A DNA stretch of 64,000 nucleotides from Duganella sp. OV510 (GCF_900100205.1 NZ_FNEQ01000001.1:620001-684000), one strand, 5' to 3'. Shown: positions 53,446 through 63,864, counted from the first letter of the stretch. Notes: generated from the sequence alone by a model not told the origin. Translations and numbers: made by a program.

Positions 53446-55350
53446 TTACTTCGCTTCGACCACCGGCAGTTCGATCGCGCTGCGCTGTTCGCCAGCGTGG
53501 TAGACCTTCAGCGTAGCCTTCTGATAATCCGAAGGCTGGGCGTAGAAGATGTTTGGCACATAGGTCTGCGGATTGCGGTCGTACAGCGGGAACCAGCTCG
53601 ATTGCACTTGCACCATGATGCGGTGGCCGGGCAGGAATACGTGGTTGGTGTTCGGCAGCGCGAAGCGGTAGCGCTCCACCGTGTTGGCCGGGATCGGCGA
53701 CGGCGTTTCCAGGCTGTTGCGGTAGCGGCCACGGAAAATATCCATCGAAATGCCCAGCTGATAACCGCCCATTTCCGGCTGCGATGGCACTTCGTCCGGA
53801 TAGACGTCGATCAGCTTGACCACCCAGTCGGCGTCGGTGCCGGTGGTGGAGGCGAACAGGTTGACCATCGGCGCGCCGGCGATCTGCACGCGCGCTTTCA
53901 GCGGCTCGGTCACATAGGTTAGCACGTCGGTGCGGTCGGAAACGCGGCGCTGGTCGGACACCAGCCATGGTTGCCATACAGTGCGGTCGCCCATGCGCAC
54001 GGGACGCGGCACGAACGGCACCGGCTTGGCTGGATCGGAAACGTATTCGTCGTAAGCGGCACCGTCCTTCGGCGCCTCGAAGCCCAGCTTGAAGCCGTCC
54101 TGCAAGTAGATCGGCTTGAGTGGCGTGGCGCAGTCGTCGGCGCAGGCCAGCGGCCATTGCGGCAGCTTCTGCCAGCGATTGACGCCGGTCTGGTAGAACA
54201 GCACTGGCGGCGTGTCGGCAGCTGGCGCGCCATCCTTCAGGTATTGATCGAGGAAAGGCTGCATGAAGTCGCGGCGGAATTCCAGCGCGGTGTCGCCGGT
54301 GAATTTGAGCGCGCCCAGCGTCGAGCCTTCGTAGTTGACGCCACTGTGGCGCCATGGGCCCACCACCAGGTAGTTTTTGTTGTTGTCCTTGTCCTTCGGC
54401 TCCAGCGCCTTGTAGACGGCATAGGCACCGTAGATGTCTTCCTGGTCCCAGTAACCCACCACGGTCATGGTCGGCACTTTCAGTTCGCGCCTGGCGAGGA
54501 TCTTGTCCAGCGCCTGGTGCTGCCAGTAGCTGTCGTAGGCGGGATGCTCGAACAGCTTCCTGGTGAAGTTGAGTTTATCCAGGCCGAACTGGGCGGCGTA
54601 GCTGCCGGCCGAGCCGGCGCGCAGCACGCCCTCGTAATCGTCGTAGACGCCGGTGGCCAGCTGTTTGCCGCTGCCTTTGGCGGCGGTCTGGCTGGCGATG
54701 TAGCTCAGGTTGGGCATGCGGAAAGCGCCGTTGTGGAACCAGTCGTCGCCGCGCCAGCCGTCGACCATCGGGCTCATAGGCACGGCGGCCTTCAGCGCCG
54801 GATGCGGATTGGTCAGCGCCATCAGCACGGTGAAGCCTTCGTAGGACGAGCCTATCATGCCGACCTTGCCGTTGGTTTCCGGGATATTTTTAACCAGCCA
54901 GTCGATGGTATCCCAGGCGTCTGTGGCGTGGTCGTTGCGGGTGTTGTTCAGTGGGCCGATCAGTGGGCGGGTCATCACGTAGTCGCCTTCGGAGCCGTAT
55001 TTGCCGCGCACATCCTGGAAGACGCGGATATAGCCCTCGCCCAGCATGGTTTCGTCGCCCTGGCCGGCGGTGGCCAGCACACTCGGGCTGATGTTGCGGC
55101 TGGCGCGGCCGCTGGCGTTGTACGGCGTGCGGGTCAGGACGATCGGCGCTTTGTTGGCGCCTTGCGGGATCAGGATCACCGTGAGCAGCTTGACGCCGTC
55201 ACGCATCGGTATCATGACTTCGCGTTTGACGTAGTCTGCGTTGGGAATGATGGTGTCGAATTTGGCGGGAATGTCCGGCGCCATCGCTGGCGTTTGCGCA
55301 AAGACAGGGAAAGACAAGGCAAGCAGCGCTGCAACAGCGGTAAAACGCAT
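53446..55350 (-). CDS. CocE/NonD-family secreted hydrolase
   Basis: The start at 55350 gives a signal peptide (MRFTAVAALLALSFPVFAQ). The 634-residue protein has an alpha/beta-hydrolase N-terminal domain: RTPYNASGR, QDVRGKYGSEGDY, and nucleophile Ser in GMIGSSYEGFTVL. A cap and a C-terminal jelly-roll (PVARP-like ending YFRGRYRNSLETP) follow, matching X-Pro dipeptidyl-peptidase S15/CocE enzymes, which cleave peptide or ester bonds such as glutaryl or cephalosporin acyl groups. It is a single gene. Confidence 0.9.
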   Translation of the reverse strand: MRFTAVAALLALSFPVFAQTPAMAPDIPAKFDTIIPNADYVKREVMIPMRDGVKLLTVILIPQGANKAPIVLTRTPYNASGRASRNISPSVLATAGQGDETMLGEGYIRVFQDVRGKYGSEGDYVMTRPLIGPLNNTRNDHATDAWDTIDWLVKNIPETNGKVGMIGSSYEGFTVLMALTNPHPALKAAVPMSPMVDGWRGDDWFHNGAFRMPNLSYIASQTAAKGSGKQLATGVYDDYEGVLRAGSAGSYAAQFGLDKLNFTRKLFEHPAYDSYWQHQALDKILARRELKVPTMTVVGYWDQEDIYGAYAVYKALEPKDKDNNKNYLVVGPWRHSGVNYEGSTLGALKFTGDTALEFRRDFMQPFLDQYLKDGAPAADTPPVLFYQTGVNRWQKLPQWPLACADDCATPLKPIYLQDGFKLGFEAPKDGAAYDEYVSDPAKPVPFVPRPVRMGDRTVWQPWLVSDQRRVSDRTDVLTYVTEPLKARVQIAGAPMVNLFASTTGTDADWVVKLIDVYPDEVPSQPEMGGYQLGISMDIFRGRYRNSLETPSPIPANTVERYRFALPNTNHVFLPGHRIMVQVQSSWFPLYDRNPQTYVPNIFYAQPSDYQKATLKVYHAGEQRSAIELPVVEAK

Positions 55351-55705
55351 GACGGCTCCAGAAGAAAGATTTCCAATGAAGCAATATACCACTAATGCAG
55401 CAGCTTAAAGAGTACGGCAATGAGGCCGGATTGCGCGACCAGCAAGCCTACCGGGCCTCAAGCATAGTTCCACCACCGCGCCAACGCTTTGCGGCTGCGC
55501 AGCAGCCTTGACAGACAGGCCATGACCTGCAACCATACGGCCATGATTTTTTATGCCCCGCTTCACACCCGCACGTATTGGCGCCGCTCCTAGCGAGCGC
55601 GGCCACTGTACACCCATAGTGATGTGATATTTTTATCAACGCCGCCCTAGTCTGGTGGCGTTTTTACATCCACGCGCCAGACTCGGGCAACGTAAAGGAA
55701 CCCTG
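55351..55705. other. 355-bp gene-free region upstream of trpS
   Basis: No credible gene. It must hold the hydrolase promoter (minus) and the trpS promoter (plus). I see an inverted repeat TGAGGCC (55419-55425 region) and GGCCTCA near 55455, a TTGACA near 55508, and the hairpin at 55638-55665 just before trpS. Short frames here lack a start context and are ignored. Confidence 0.7.
55638..55665 (+). terminator. Terminator-like hairpin ahead of trpS
   Basis: AACGCCGCC pairs with GGTGGCGTT (9 bp with one GU wobble) across a CTAGTCT loop and runs into TTT. It reads as a terminator only on the plus strand, where no gene precedes it, and ends 40 bp before the trpS start. It may attenuate trpS or end an uncharacterised small RNA. 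Confidence 0.6.
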
Positions 55706-56752
55706 ATGAGTCTGCCTGAACCAAGCACCGAAGCCGTCTCCACCGCACCGAAAGGCCCGCAAATCATTCTGACCGGCGACCGTCCGACCGGTCCACTGCA
55801 CCTGGGCCACTACGTCGGCAGCCTGCGCAACCGCGTGGATTACCAGCACCAGTTCAAGCAGTTCATCATGCTGGCCGACTCCCAGGCCCTGACCGACAAT
55901 ATGGACGACACCAACAAGGTGCACCGCAACGTGGTCGAAGTGGCGCTGGACTACCTGGCGGTCGGCATCGACCCGGCCAAGTCGACCATCCTGATCCAGT
56001 CGCAGATTCCTGAACTGGCCGAGCTGACCTTCTACTACCTGAACATGGTCACCGTTGCCCGCCTGGAGCGCAATCCGACCGTGAAGACCGAGATCGCCCT
56101 GCGCGGCTTCGAGCGCGACATCCCGGCCGGTTTCCTGACCTACCCGGCCTCGCAGGCGGCCGACATCTCGGCCTTCAAGGCCACGCTGGTGCCGGTCGGC
56201 GAAGACCAGATTCCGATGATCGAGCAGACCAACGAAATCGTGCGCCGCTTCAACCGCATCGTCAACCAGGACATCCTGGTCGAGTGCAAGGCCCTGGTGC
56301 CGGACATCGGCCGCCTGCCGGGCATCGATGGCAAGGCCAAGATGAGCAAATCGCTGGGCAACACCATCAACCTGGGCGCCAGCGCCGCTGAAATCACCGC
56401 CGCCGTCAAAAAAGTCTACACCGACCCGCTGCACCTGCGCGTCGAAGATCCTGGCCACCTGGAAGGCAACGTCGCCTTCATCTACCTGGACGCCTTCGAT
56501 CCTGAAAAGGACAAGCTGGAAGAAATGAAAGCCCACTACGTGCGCGGCGGCCTGGGCGACTCCATCGTCAAGAAACGCCTGGAAGTGGTGTTGCAGGAAC
56601 TGCTGGCGCCGATCCGCGCGCGCCGCGAGGAGCTGGAAAAAGACAAAGGCTACATCATGCAGCTGCTGAAGGAAGGCACGATGCAGGCGCGCGAGGTGGC
56701 AGCCAAAACCGCCGATGAAGTCAAGGCCGCCCTCGGCCTGAGCTACTTCTGA
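55706..56752 (+). CDS. trpS: Tryptophanyl-tRNA synthetase
   Basis: The start at 55706 follows AAAGGAA; the open frame begins earlier at 55655. The 348-residue class Ic synthetase has the HIGH variant [15 protein letters not shown] and KMSKS in [11 protein letters not shown]. It charges tRNA-Trp in the cytoplasm and should be essential. A DUF1294 gene follows directly. Confidence 0.97.
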   Translation: MSLPEPSTEAVSTAPKGPQIILTGDRPTGPLHLGHYVGSLRNRVDYQHQFKQFIMLADSQALTDNMDDTNKVHRNVVEVALDYLAVGIDPAKSTILIQSQIPELAELTFYYLNMVTVARLERNPTVKTEIALRGFERDIPAGFLTYPASQAADISAFKATLVPVGEDQIPMIEQTNEIVRRFNRIVNQDILVECKALVPDIGRLPGIDGKAKMSKSLGNTINLGASAAEITAAVKKVYTDPLHLRVEDPGHLEGNVAFIYLDAFDPEKDKLEEMKAHYVRGGLGDSIVKKRLEVVLQELLAPIRARREELEKDKGYIMQLLKEGTMQAREVAAKTADEVKAALGLSYF

Positions 56753-56763
56753 TCGCGCTGACC

Positions 56764-57054
56764 TTGCTATGGCTGGCGTCGTTCTACGGCGTCGCCAGCG
56801 TGGCCTGTTTCATCGCCTACGCGCTCGACAAGTCCGCCGCCATCGAGCGTCGCCAGCGCATTTCAGAACGCACGCTGCTGTTGCTGGGATTGTTCTGCGG
56901 CTGGCCGGGCGCGCTGCTGGCGCAGCGCATGCTGCGCCACAAGTCCAGCAAGACCAGCTTCCTGCTGAAGTTCTGGCTCACCGTGCTGGTGAATGTGGCG
57001 CTGCTGGTCGGCGCTATAAGCCAGATGGATACGTCTCTGGCAAATCCTCCATGA
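56764..57054 (+). CDS. DUF1294 membrane protein
   Basis: A 96-residue protein with three hydrophobic segments and the signature YALDKSAAIERRQRISERTL, GLFCGWPGALLAQRMLRHK and FLLKFWLTVLVN. The start is a TTG at 56764; no ATG is available in frame. It lies 11 bp after trpS and is probably co-transcribed. Function unknown. Confidence 0.82.
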   Translation: MLWLASFYGVASVACFIAYALDKSAAIERRQRISERTLLLLGLFCGWPGALLAQRMLRHKSSKTSFLLKFWLTVLVNVALLVGAISQMDTSLANPP

Positions 57055-57160
57055 CCCAGTGTGACGACAGCTCCAGCGGCTTGACGGCGCTGCTGCTGTC
57101 TTCACGCAGATATGCAACACGCTAGGGTTTATTTGTTTTGTGCTTTGGAAAGAGTGTGCG

Positions 57161-58120
57161 ATGTGGAATGGCGTGTTGTGCGGTTTGCTGGCGGGAGCCC
57201 TGTGGGGCATGGTGTTTATTGTGCCGGAATTCCTGCGTGCGTTCACGCCGCTTGAAATGGCCTGTGGCCGTTACGTCGCCTACGGCCTGATCGCCGCCGC
57301 GCTGATGTCCACCCGCCTGCCGCCGCTGCTGCGCCGGCTCGACCGCAGCGACATTATTGCCATGGTCAAGCACGCGCTGGCAGGCAACATCGTCTACTAC
57401 ATGCTGCTCGCGCTGGGCGTCAAGTTTGCCGGCGTCGCAGCCACCTCGCTGATTATCGGCGTGCTGCCGATTTCGGTCACGCTGATGGGACAGAAGGATC
57501 ACGGCTCGATACCGCTGCGGCAACTGACGCTGCCGCTGCTGCTGGTCGCCGCCGGCATCGCCTGCATCAATATCGATGTCTTCACGCATGATGTCGGCAA
57601 TGGCATGCCGCTGAACGCCAAGCTGTTCGGCGTGCTGTGCGCGGCCGGCGCGCTGGCGTGCTGGACCTGGTACTCGGTCGACAACACCCGCTACCTGAAG
57701 CGCAATCCGCATTTCAGCAGCGGCGAATGGTCGGCACTGTACGGCGTGTCGAGCGGCCTGATCGCCCTGGTGATTTCGGTGGTCGCCCTGGCCGTCTTCC
57801 ATGGCGACGTCACCGGTGCGGCGGCGGTCGCCAGCGGCCGCGACTGGACCTTGTTCTGGATCGTCAACGGCGTGATTGCACTGGGCGCTTCGGCCATCGG
57901 CAATCATTTGTGGAATGTGGCCAGCCGCAAGGTGCCGCTGACCTTGGCCGGCCAGTTGATCCTGTTTGAAACGCTGTTCGCGCTGCTGTACGGCTTTATC
58001 TACAAGCAGCAGTTGCCGCGCACGCTGGAAATTGCCGCGATGGTGCTGCTGGTGGCAGGCGTGATGTGGTCGGTGCGCATCCACGCGCTGGAAGATCCCG
58101 GCAAGGCGCACGCCGATTAA
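57161..58120 (+). CDS. DMT-superfamily transporter (EamA)
   Basis: The start at 57161 follows GGAAAGAG. The 319-residue protein has ten predicted helices in two EamA repeats (GLLAGALWGMVFIVPEFL; SAIGNHLWNVASRKVPLTLA). It likely exports amino acids or metabolites. A TTG at 57140 is open in frame but lacks this ribosome-binding site. It is convergent with the Lon-N-domain gene, with the stops overlapping. Confidence 0.9.
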   Translation: MWNGVLCGLLAGALWGMVFIVPEFLRAFTPLEMACGRYVAYGLIAAALMSTRLPPLLRRLDRSDIIAMVKHALAGNIVYYMLLALGVKFAGVAATSLIIGVLPISVTLMGQKDHGSIPLRQLTLPLLLVAAGIACINIDVFTHDVGNGMPLNAKLFGVLCAAGALACWTWYSVDNTRYLKRNPHFSSGEWSALYGVSSGLIALVISVVALAVFHGDVTGAAAVASGRDWTLFWIVNGVIALGASAIGNHLWNVASRKVPLTLAGQLILFETLFALLYGFIYKQQLPRTLEIAAMVLLVAGVMWSVRIHALEDPGKAHAD

Positions 58121-58731
58121 TCGAGCAGGCCGTTCTCGCTGAGGACGTCCTGCACCAGTTCCAGGCGCAGCACGGGATTTTCCTGCAGCAGCAGGCGCTG
58201 CTTTTCTTCCAGGTCCAGCCGCAGCAACTCGCACCAGCGGTTGGCCACCCAGCCGGCTTCGTCCAATCGATATGGCGGCGCCAGCGACATATTGGCGGTG
58301 GAAATCTGTTTCTTCTGCAGCGAGCGGATCAGCGCGCCCAGGGCGTTGGCCACGTCCTGCTGTTCGCTCGGGATGGGCACCACCATGTCTTCCGCCACCT
58401 CGTCCACATCAGCCATCCACAAGCCATGCTTCAGCTGCTCGGCCGACTTGACCTGGAAACGCGTGGTGCCGATGCAGGAGATTTGCAGCAGGCCCGGCAG
58501 CGGAGCGCTCCAGTCGAGGATCCGCGCCATGGTGCCGCAGCCGGACAGGGTTTCATGCTGGTCCGGCACGCGCAACTCGCTCCCATCAAGCAGCGAGACG
58601 ACGCCGAATTCTTCACCCTTGGCAATGCAGCGCTTGACCAGATCCAGATAGCGCACTTCAAACACCTGTAACGGCAAATGCCCGTCAGGAAACAGGATGG
58701 TTTTCAGCGGAAAAAGGGGAATAGATGGCAT
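58117..58731 (-). CDS. LON substrate-binding-domain protein
   Basis: A 204-residue protein equal to the Lon N-terminal domain alone: IPLFPLKTILFPDGHLPLQV, then FEVRYLDLVKRC and EFGVVSL. There is no ATPase or protease part. Such stand-alone proteins occur widely in beta- and gammaproteobacteria with unclear function. Confidence 0.92.
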   Translation of the reverse strand: MPSIPLFPLKTILFPDGHLPLQVFEVRYLDLVKRCIAKGEEFGVVSLLDGSELRVPDQHETLSGCGTMARILDWSAPLPGLLQISCIGTTRFQVKSAEQLKHGLWMADVDEVAEDMVVPIPSEQQDVANALGALIRSLQKKQISTANMSLAPPYRLDEAGWVANRWCELLRLDLEEKQRLLLQENPVLRLELVQDVLSENGLLD

Positions 58732-58853
58732 TTCGCAATCATCTCACGAAATGTGGCGCTCTGGCTTGCACCAAATGAAAAACGTTTGAATCAACAAGAC
58801 CGGCAGCAGGTTTATCCGATATAAACCCGCCTCGCCAGATTATTACCGGATGA

Positions 58854-59144
58854 TTACTTAATCAGATAATCATCTTTGTTCTTGCCTTCCAGCCATTTTG
58901 GTGCGCGGCCGCGGCCGGTCCAGGTTTGACCGGTGGCGTCATCGCGGTATTTGGTTGGTACTGGTGCGCGTGGCTTGGAGGTCTTGGCTTTGACTGCGCC
59001 GCCCAGATCGGCAACGGTCAGGCCATATTCGCGCATGATGGTGGCGACTTTCTCTTTCGCCTGTGCGATTTCATCTTTGCGGGCAGTTTCCGCCAGATTT
59101 TCCAGCTCAGCGATCTTGGCTTTGTATTCCTGGTAAGTCGTCAT
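58854..59144 (-). CDS. H-NS histone-family protein
   Basis: A 96-residue nucleoid protein. The N-terminal oligomerisation helix is YQEYKAKIAELENLAETARK. The C-terminal AT-hook-like core is TGQTWTGRGRAPKWLEGKNK, which holds the GRGR minor-groove motif. It binds AT-rich DNA and silences foreign genes. Its upstream region is notably AT-rich, consistent with autoregulation. Confidence 0.95.
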   Translation of the reverse strand: MTTYQEYKAKIAELENLAETARKDEIAQAKEKVATIMREYGLTVADLGGAVKAKTSKPRAPVPTKYRDDATGQTWTGRGRAPKWLEGKNKDDYLIK

Positions 59145-59326
59145 CTTATTTCCTTCTTATCGATGGGTCAGATTTTAAAAAACCACAAGTGACAATGTGT
59201 GAGATTTGATAGGCGCAATTTACCATAACTTCACAGGGATATTCCAGATATATCCTGATAAATACCAATATAGCGATAAAAATGGAGATTTTCCACAACT
59301 GTTTGCAAGAGAATATATATGCACCC
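59145..59326. promoter_or_regulatory. AT-rich leader of the H-NS gene
   Basis: 182 bp with strongly raised AT content (runs such as TATATATGC, AATACCAATATAG and AAAATGG) lie between the H-NS start and the LysR gene end. It probably contains the H-NS promoter and its own binding sites. No gene is seen. Confidence 0.55.
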
Positions 59327-60241
59327 TCATTCACAAAGCGTGCGCAGTTGTATCCCCTCCTTCACGACCTTGCGGATTAAATTGGCCAAGCGGCAGGTGG
59401 CCGGGCCGGCTAATTCCGGATTAGCCACCACCAGCGACAAGGACAGTTTGCGCCGTTGGCCCACACGCAATGGCAAAGGCTGAAGCAAACCCTGTTCCAA
59501 TTGTTTTTGAATCTTGTGTTCGGCCAGCCAGCCAAACCCGATTCCATTACAAATCATTTCAAGCCGGGTATGCGGGCTGGTGACGCTCCAGCGCTGATTG
59601 CTATTCAGCCAACCATGATCGCGGGGATTCAAGGTGCCGGAATCGCGCACCACGATATGCAGATGACGGCTTAAATCGTCGATCTCCAATTCGCGCCCCA
59701 GCGCATGCAGCGGATGACAGGGATGGGCGACCGCGACGAATTCAATATCCATCAGCGCGTCGCCGAGAAAACCGGAGGGTATGCGGCTGACGATGGCAAT
59801 ATCCACGCGCTTTTCCAACAGCGCATCCTCCGAGCCGGACAACACCGTCTCCTCCAGATTGAGTCGCGTATGCCGCGCCCACGGCTCGAAATCGCGCAGC
59901 ACCTGCACCAGCAATTCGACCGGGAACAGGCTGTCGACCGCAATGCTGACCTGTGGCTCCCAGCCGTCCGCCAGGCTGCCCGCCAGTTGCTCCAGCTGGA
60001 AGGCATCGCCCAGCAATTCGCGCGCCTTGCTCAGCAGCGCCTGGCCATTTTTGGTCAGCCGGGCACGGCGGCCGTCGATTTCCAGCAGTTCCACGCCCAA
60101 TTGCTCCTGCAGCTTGGCCACCATATAACTGACCGAAGACTGGCTACGATGCAAAGCCTCGGCCGCCTGCGCATAACCGCCGCATTCGACGATCGCCTGC
60201 AAGACTTGCCACTGTTCCAATGTGCTTTTCGGTATCTTCAC
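59327..60241 (-). CDS. LysR-family transcriptional regulator
   Basis: A 304-residue LTTR starting at GTG 60241. The helix-turn-helix is GYAQAAEALHRSQSSVSYMVA; the effector domain contains EPQVSIAVDSLFPVELLVQVL and IAIVSRIPSG. It is divergent from psd. Target unknown. Confidence 0.92.
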   Translation of the reverse strand: MKIPKSTLEQWQVLQAIVECGGYAQAAEALHRSQSSVSYMVAKLQEQLGVELLEIDGRRARLTKNGQALLSKARELLGDAFQLEQLAGSLADGWEPQVSIAVDSLFPVELLVQVLRDFEPWARHTRLNLEETVLSGSEDALLEKRVDIAIVSRIPSGFLGDALMDIEFVAVAHPCHPLHALGRELEIDDLSRHLHIVVRDSGTLNPRDHGWLNSNQRWSVTSPHTRLEMICNGIGFGWLAEHKIQKQLEQGLLQPLPLRVGQRRKLSLSLVVANPELAGPATCRLANLIRKVVKEGIQLRTLCE

Positions 60242-60359
60242 AAGATATTCCCCAGTGAAAAGAATTTACGGGAAAATCATATCACTCTCCATCAACTGCG
60301 CCGAGGTGCGCACGGCAACGTTATAATGCGCGATCATTCATTCGCATGGATTAGCTATC

Positions 60360-61205
60360 GTGTCCGATCGCCTTGCTGTTTTGCCGCAATATCTGCTTCC
60401 CAAGGGAGCGCTGACCAATCTCGCCGGCCGCATCGCCGGCGCCAAGGGTGGCGCGTACACGACTCGCCTGATCCGCTGGTTTGTCGGCAGGTATAACGTC
60501 AATATGGACGAAGCGCTCGATCCGAATATCGCCAATTACAAGACATTTAATGAATTCTTTACCCGCGCGCTGCGCCCGGACGCCCGTCCGCTGGCCGATG
60601 CCGCGTATATCTGCCCGGTGGATGGCCGCATCAGCCAATTCGGCGATATTGAGGACGATCAGATTTTCCAGGCCAAGGGCCACAAATTCAGCACCACCGC
60701 GCTGGTCGGCGGCGACGCCCAGCTGGCAGCGCAATTCCAGCACGGCAGCTTCGCCAATCTTTACCTGAGCCCGCGCGACTACCACCGCATTCATATGCCG
60801 ATCGACGGCAAACTGACCCGCATGATCTATGTGCCGGGCGAGCTGTTCTCGGTGAATCCCACCACCGCGCGCGGCATCCCCGGCCTGTTCGCCCGTAACG
60901 AGCGCGTGGTCTGCGTGTTCGACACCGCCCACGGCCCGTTCATCATGACGCTGGTGGGCGCCACCATTGTCGGCAGCATGGCCACCGTCTGGCATGGCGT
61001 GATCAATCCACCACGCCTGGCGCAAGTCACCGAGTGGAAATACGACGACCAGAATATCGTGCTGAAAAAAGGCGACGAGCTGGGCCGCTTCCTGCTGGGC
61101 TCCACCGTGGTCATGCTGTTCCAGAAGGATGTGCTGAAGTTCAATTCCGCCTGGCAGCCGGCCGCGCCGGTCAAGCTGGGCGAGGAAATGGCACAGCTGA
61201 AGTAG
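60360..61205 (+). CDS. psd: Phosphatidylserine decarboxylase proenzyme
   Basis: A 281-residue enzyme with a GTG start. The self-cleavage motif LGST (in RFLLGSTVVMLF) makes the pyruvoyl cofactor. YLSPRDYHRIHMPIDG and FNEFFTRALRPD are family landmarks. It converts phosphatidylserine to phosphatidylethanolamine at the inner membrane. Confidence 0.96.
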   Translation: MSDRLAVLPQYLLPKGALTNLAGRIAGAKGGAYTTRLIRWFVGRYNVNMDEALDPNIANYKTFNEFFTRALRPDARPLADAAYICPVDGRISQFGDIEDDQIFQAKGHKFSTTALVGGDAQLAAQFQHGSFANLYLSPRDYHRIHMPIDGKLTRMIYVPGELFSVNPTTARGIPGLFARNERVVCVFDTAHGPFIMTLVGATIVGSMATVWHGVINPPRLAQVTEWKYDDQNIVLKKGDELGRFLLGSTVVMLFQKDVLKFNSAWQPAAPVKLGEEMAQLK

Positions 61206-62117
61206 TCACATCCCCACCGGCGCGCCCTGCTCAAAGGCCGCCTCCAGCATATCGATGAATACCCGGGTCTTGGCCGGCATCAGCCGCCGCCCGGGGAACA
61301 CCGCCCAGCCCGTCACCTGCGGAAACGCCCATTCCGGCAATACCCGCACCAGTTCCCCGCGTTGCAGATACGGCCGCGCAATCGCCTCGGTCGAGGCGCC
61401 GATGCCGATGCCGGTGCTGGCCATGCGCACCAGCAGTTCGGGCGAATTGGCCAGCAGCCGCACCGGCAAGTCGCGCTCCCAGGCGGTCTTGCCGCGCAGC
61501 AGACTCCAGCGTATCAGCCCGTTCACCCGTGGCGGCAGGCTCAGCAGGTCGTGCTTGAACAGGTCGTCCGGATGCTCCGGCAGTCCGCGCAGATTGGTGT
61601 AGCGCGGCGAGGCATACAGCGCCAGCGAGCTGAACGTGATGCGCCGCGCCGCCAGTGTGGCGTCATCCGGCAGCGTGCCCATGCGGATCGCTAGGTCGAA
61701 GCCTTCCGCCACCAGGTCGACGCGGCGCGGCGACAGGTCCAGCTCCAGCGAGATGGCCGGATAGCTGTCCATGAACCTGGCCAGCACCGCGCTGACCGCG
61801 ACATTGGCAAAGTCGGCCGGCATCGACACCCGCAACAGGCCGCTCGGCGCTACTTGCCGGTGTTGCGCCAGCGCGCCGGCCGCCTCGGTTTCGTCGGCCA
61901 CTTTTTGCGCATGTTCCAGCAGGCTGGCGCCGAATTCGGTCAGCACCAGCTTGCGCGTGGTGCGCTGAAGCAGACGCTCACCCAACTTCCCTTCCAGCAG
62001 CGTAATCCGGCGCGATACCGTCGATTTCGGCAGTTGCACCCGCTCCGCCGCCAGGCTGAAGCTGCCGCATTCAACGATGCGTGCGAATAAAAGCAGGTCG
62101 CCAGGGTCGATTTCCAT
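61206..62117 (-). CDS. LysR-family transcriptional regulator
   Basis: A 303-residue LTTR: SFSLAAERVQLPKSTVSRRI is the DNA-binding helix pair, and LLRVSMPADFANVAVSAVLA opens the effector domain. Divergent from azoR with 115 bp between the starts, it is the likely regulator of the azoreductase and perhaps the pirin gene. Confidence 0.93.
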   Translation of the reverse strand: MEIDPGDLLLFARIVECGSFSLAAERVQLPKSTVSRRITLLEGKLGERLLQRTTRKLVLTEFGASLLEHAQKVADETEAAGALAQHRQVAPSGLLRVSMPADFANVAVSAVLARFMDSYPAISLELDLSPRRVDLVAEGFDLAIRMGTLPDDATLAARRITFSSLALYASPRYTNLRGLPEHPDDLFKHDLLSLPPRVNGLIRWSLLRGKTAWERDLPVRLLANSPELLVRMASTGIGIGASTEAIARPYLQRGELVRVLPEWAFPQVTGWAVFPGRRLMPAKTRVFIDMLEAAFEQGAPVGM

Positions 62118-62232
62118 AGGATTGTTCCATTAGTGGATTAATGTTATCCATTTTAGCGTCTTCCGGATGGATTTTGAAACGGTTAAAGTTACTCCATCGA
62201 CGCAGCACTCACCAACATTAAGGAGCAACACC

Positions 62233-62832
62233 ATGAACATCCTGCAAATCAACTCCAGCGCCCGCAGCAACGGTTCGGAATCCACTCGCCTGGCTGATGC
62301 CCTGGTCGCAAAAATCAGCGCCGCCAACCCAGGCGCCGCCATCACCCGCCGCGACCTGGCCGCGAATCCGCATCCGGTGCTGGACGAAGTTGCCCTGCAA
62401 GCCCTGTTCACCCCGGCAGACCAGCGCAGCGTCGAACAAGCCGCACGCGTGGCGCTGGACGACGCGCTGATCGCCCAGGCACAAGCGGCTGACGTGATCG
62501 TGATCGGTGCACCGACTTATAACTTCGGCATTACCGCCCAGCTGAAAACCTGGTTCGACGCAGTTGCCCGCGCTGGCGTGACCTTCAAGTACGGCCCAAC
62601 CGGCCCGGTAGGCCTGCTGACCGGCAAGAAAGTCTACGTCGCCCTGTCGCGCGGCGGCATCCACCGCGATGCGCCGACCGATACCCAGCTGGCACATATC
62701 AAGATGTTCCTGAGCTTTGTCGGCCTGACTGATGTGCAGTATGTGTTCGCCGAAGGCCTGGGCATGGGTCCGGAAGCAGTCGCCAAGGCACAAGCCGACG
62801 CGGAAGCAGAAATCAACGCCGTATTGGTGTAA
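62233..62832 (+). CDS. azoR: FMN-dependent NADH azoreductase
   Basis: The start at 62233 follows AGGAGC; an open upstream frame is excluded. The 199-residue flavodoxin-fold enzyme has [35 protein letters not shown] and [12 protein letters not shown]. It reduces azo dyes or quinones with NADH. The pirin gene follows and a LysR gene is divergent. Confidence 0.94.
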   Translation: MNILQINSSARSNGSESTRLADALVAKISAANPGAAITRRDLAANPHPVLDEVALQALFTPADQRSVEQAARVALDDALIAQAQAADVIVIGAPTYNFGITAQLKTWFDAVARAGVTFKYGPTGPVGLLTGKKVYVALSRGGIHRDAPTDTQLAHIKMFLSFVGLTDVQYVFAEGLGMGPEAVAKAQADAEAEINAVLV

Positions 62833-62870
62833 GCAATCCAGGCGGCGCAAACTAATTAATGGAGAACGAC

Positions 62871-63740
62871 ATGACCGATCAAGTACAAACCCCACGCAGC
62901 GTGGAACGCATCATCACCGGCCAGGCCGTGATGGACGGCGCTGGCGTCAAGATCAATCGCGTGTTGACCCAGACGCTGCAGCGCCGCCTCGATCCTTTCC
63001 TGATGCTGGATAACTTTGGCAGCGACCAGGCCAACGATTACATCGCCGGCTTCCCCAGCCATCCTCACCGCGGCTTTGAAACCGTGACCTACATGCTGGA
63101 AGGCCGCATGCGCCACAAGGACAGCGCCGGCAACGAAGGCCTGCTGACCAACGGCGGCGTGCAATGGATGACCGCCGGCCGTGGCGTGATCCACTCGGAA
63201 ATGCCGGAGCAGGAAGACGGCGTGATGGAAGGCTTCCAGCTGTGGCTGAACCTGCCGGCCAAGGACAAGATGCGCGCGCCATGGTATCGCGACTTCAACG
63301 GCGACGACGTGCCGGTCTTCACCACTGAAGCGGGCGCCAAGGTCAAGGTCATCGCCGGCCGTTCGCACGGTGTGGACGGCGCGGTGCAGCGCGAAGTGAC
63401 CGAGCCGCTGTATCTCGACGTCCACCTGCCGGCAGGCGCGTCGTTGAGCCAAGTGCTGCCGGAAGGCCATAACGCCTTCATCTTCACCTACCGTGGTTCG
63501 GTGACGATCGGTGACAAGCCGGTGGCCAGCGGCCGCATGGCAATCCTGGCCAATACCCAGGGCGCCGATGGTGTGACCATCACGGCGGACGAAGACAGCC
63601 GCTTCATCCTGATCGCCGGCCAGCCGCTCAACGAGCCAATCGCGCAATACGGCCCGTTCGTGATGAACACGCAAGCCGAGATCTTCGCCGCCGTGGAAGA
63701 TTTCCGCGCCGGCAAACTGGGCGAGGAAGCCCAGGCGTAA
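62871..63740 (+). CDS. Pirin family protein
   Basis: A 289-residue bicupin. GGAGA precedes the ATG at 62871; an ATG at 62859 is in frame. Metal-binding motifs: [19 protein letters not shown] and [14 protein letters not shown]. It follows azoR by 38 bp and is likely an oxidative or electrophile stress partner, as such pairs are common. Confidence 0.93.
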   Translation: MTDQVQTPRSVERIITGQAVMDGAGVKINRVLTQTLQRRLDPFLMLDNFGSDQANDYIAGFPSHPHRGFETVTYMLEGRMRHKDSAGNEGLLTNGGVQWMTAGRGVIHSEMPEQEDGVMEGFQLWLNLPAKDKMRAPWYRDFNGDDVPVFTTEAGAKVKVIAGRSHGVDGAVQREVTEPLYLDVHLPAGASLSQVLPEGHNAFIFTYRGSVTIGDKPVASGRMAILANTQGADGVTITADEDSRFILIAGQPLNEPIAQYGPFVMNTQAEIFAAVEDFRAGKLGEEAQA

Positions 63741-63806
63741 CAGTTACAACAGCCACCAGGTGCAGACCACCTGCGCCTGGGGCTGCCGATTTCATCTCTC
63801 CCTGTT

Positions 63807-63835
63807 TGGCCGGGCTCATCCCCGGCCATTTTTTT
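63807..63835 (+). terminator. Rho-independent terminator
   Basis: TGGCCGGG, loop, CCCGGCCA, then seven T. It closes the azoR-pirin unit. Confidence 0.92.
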
Positions 63836-63864
63836 GCGATAATCGCTGGATTACAGGAGAGAAC

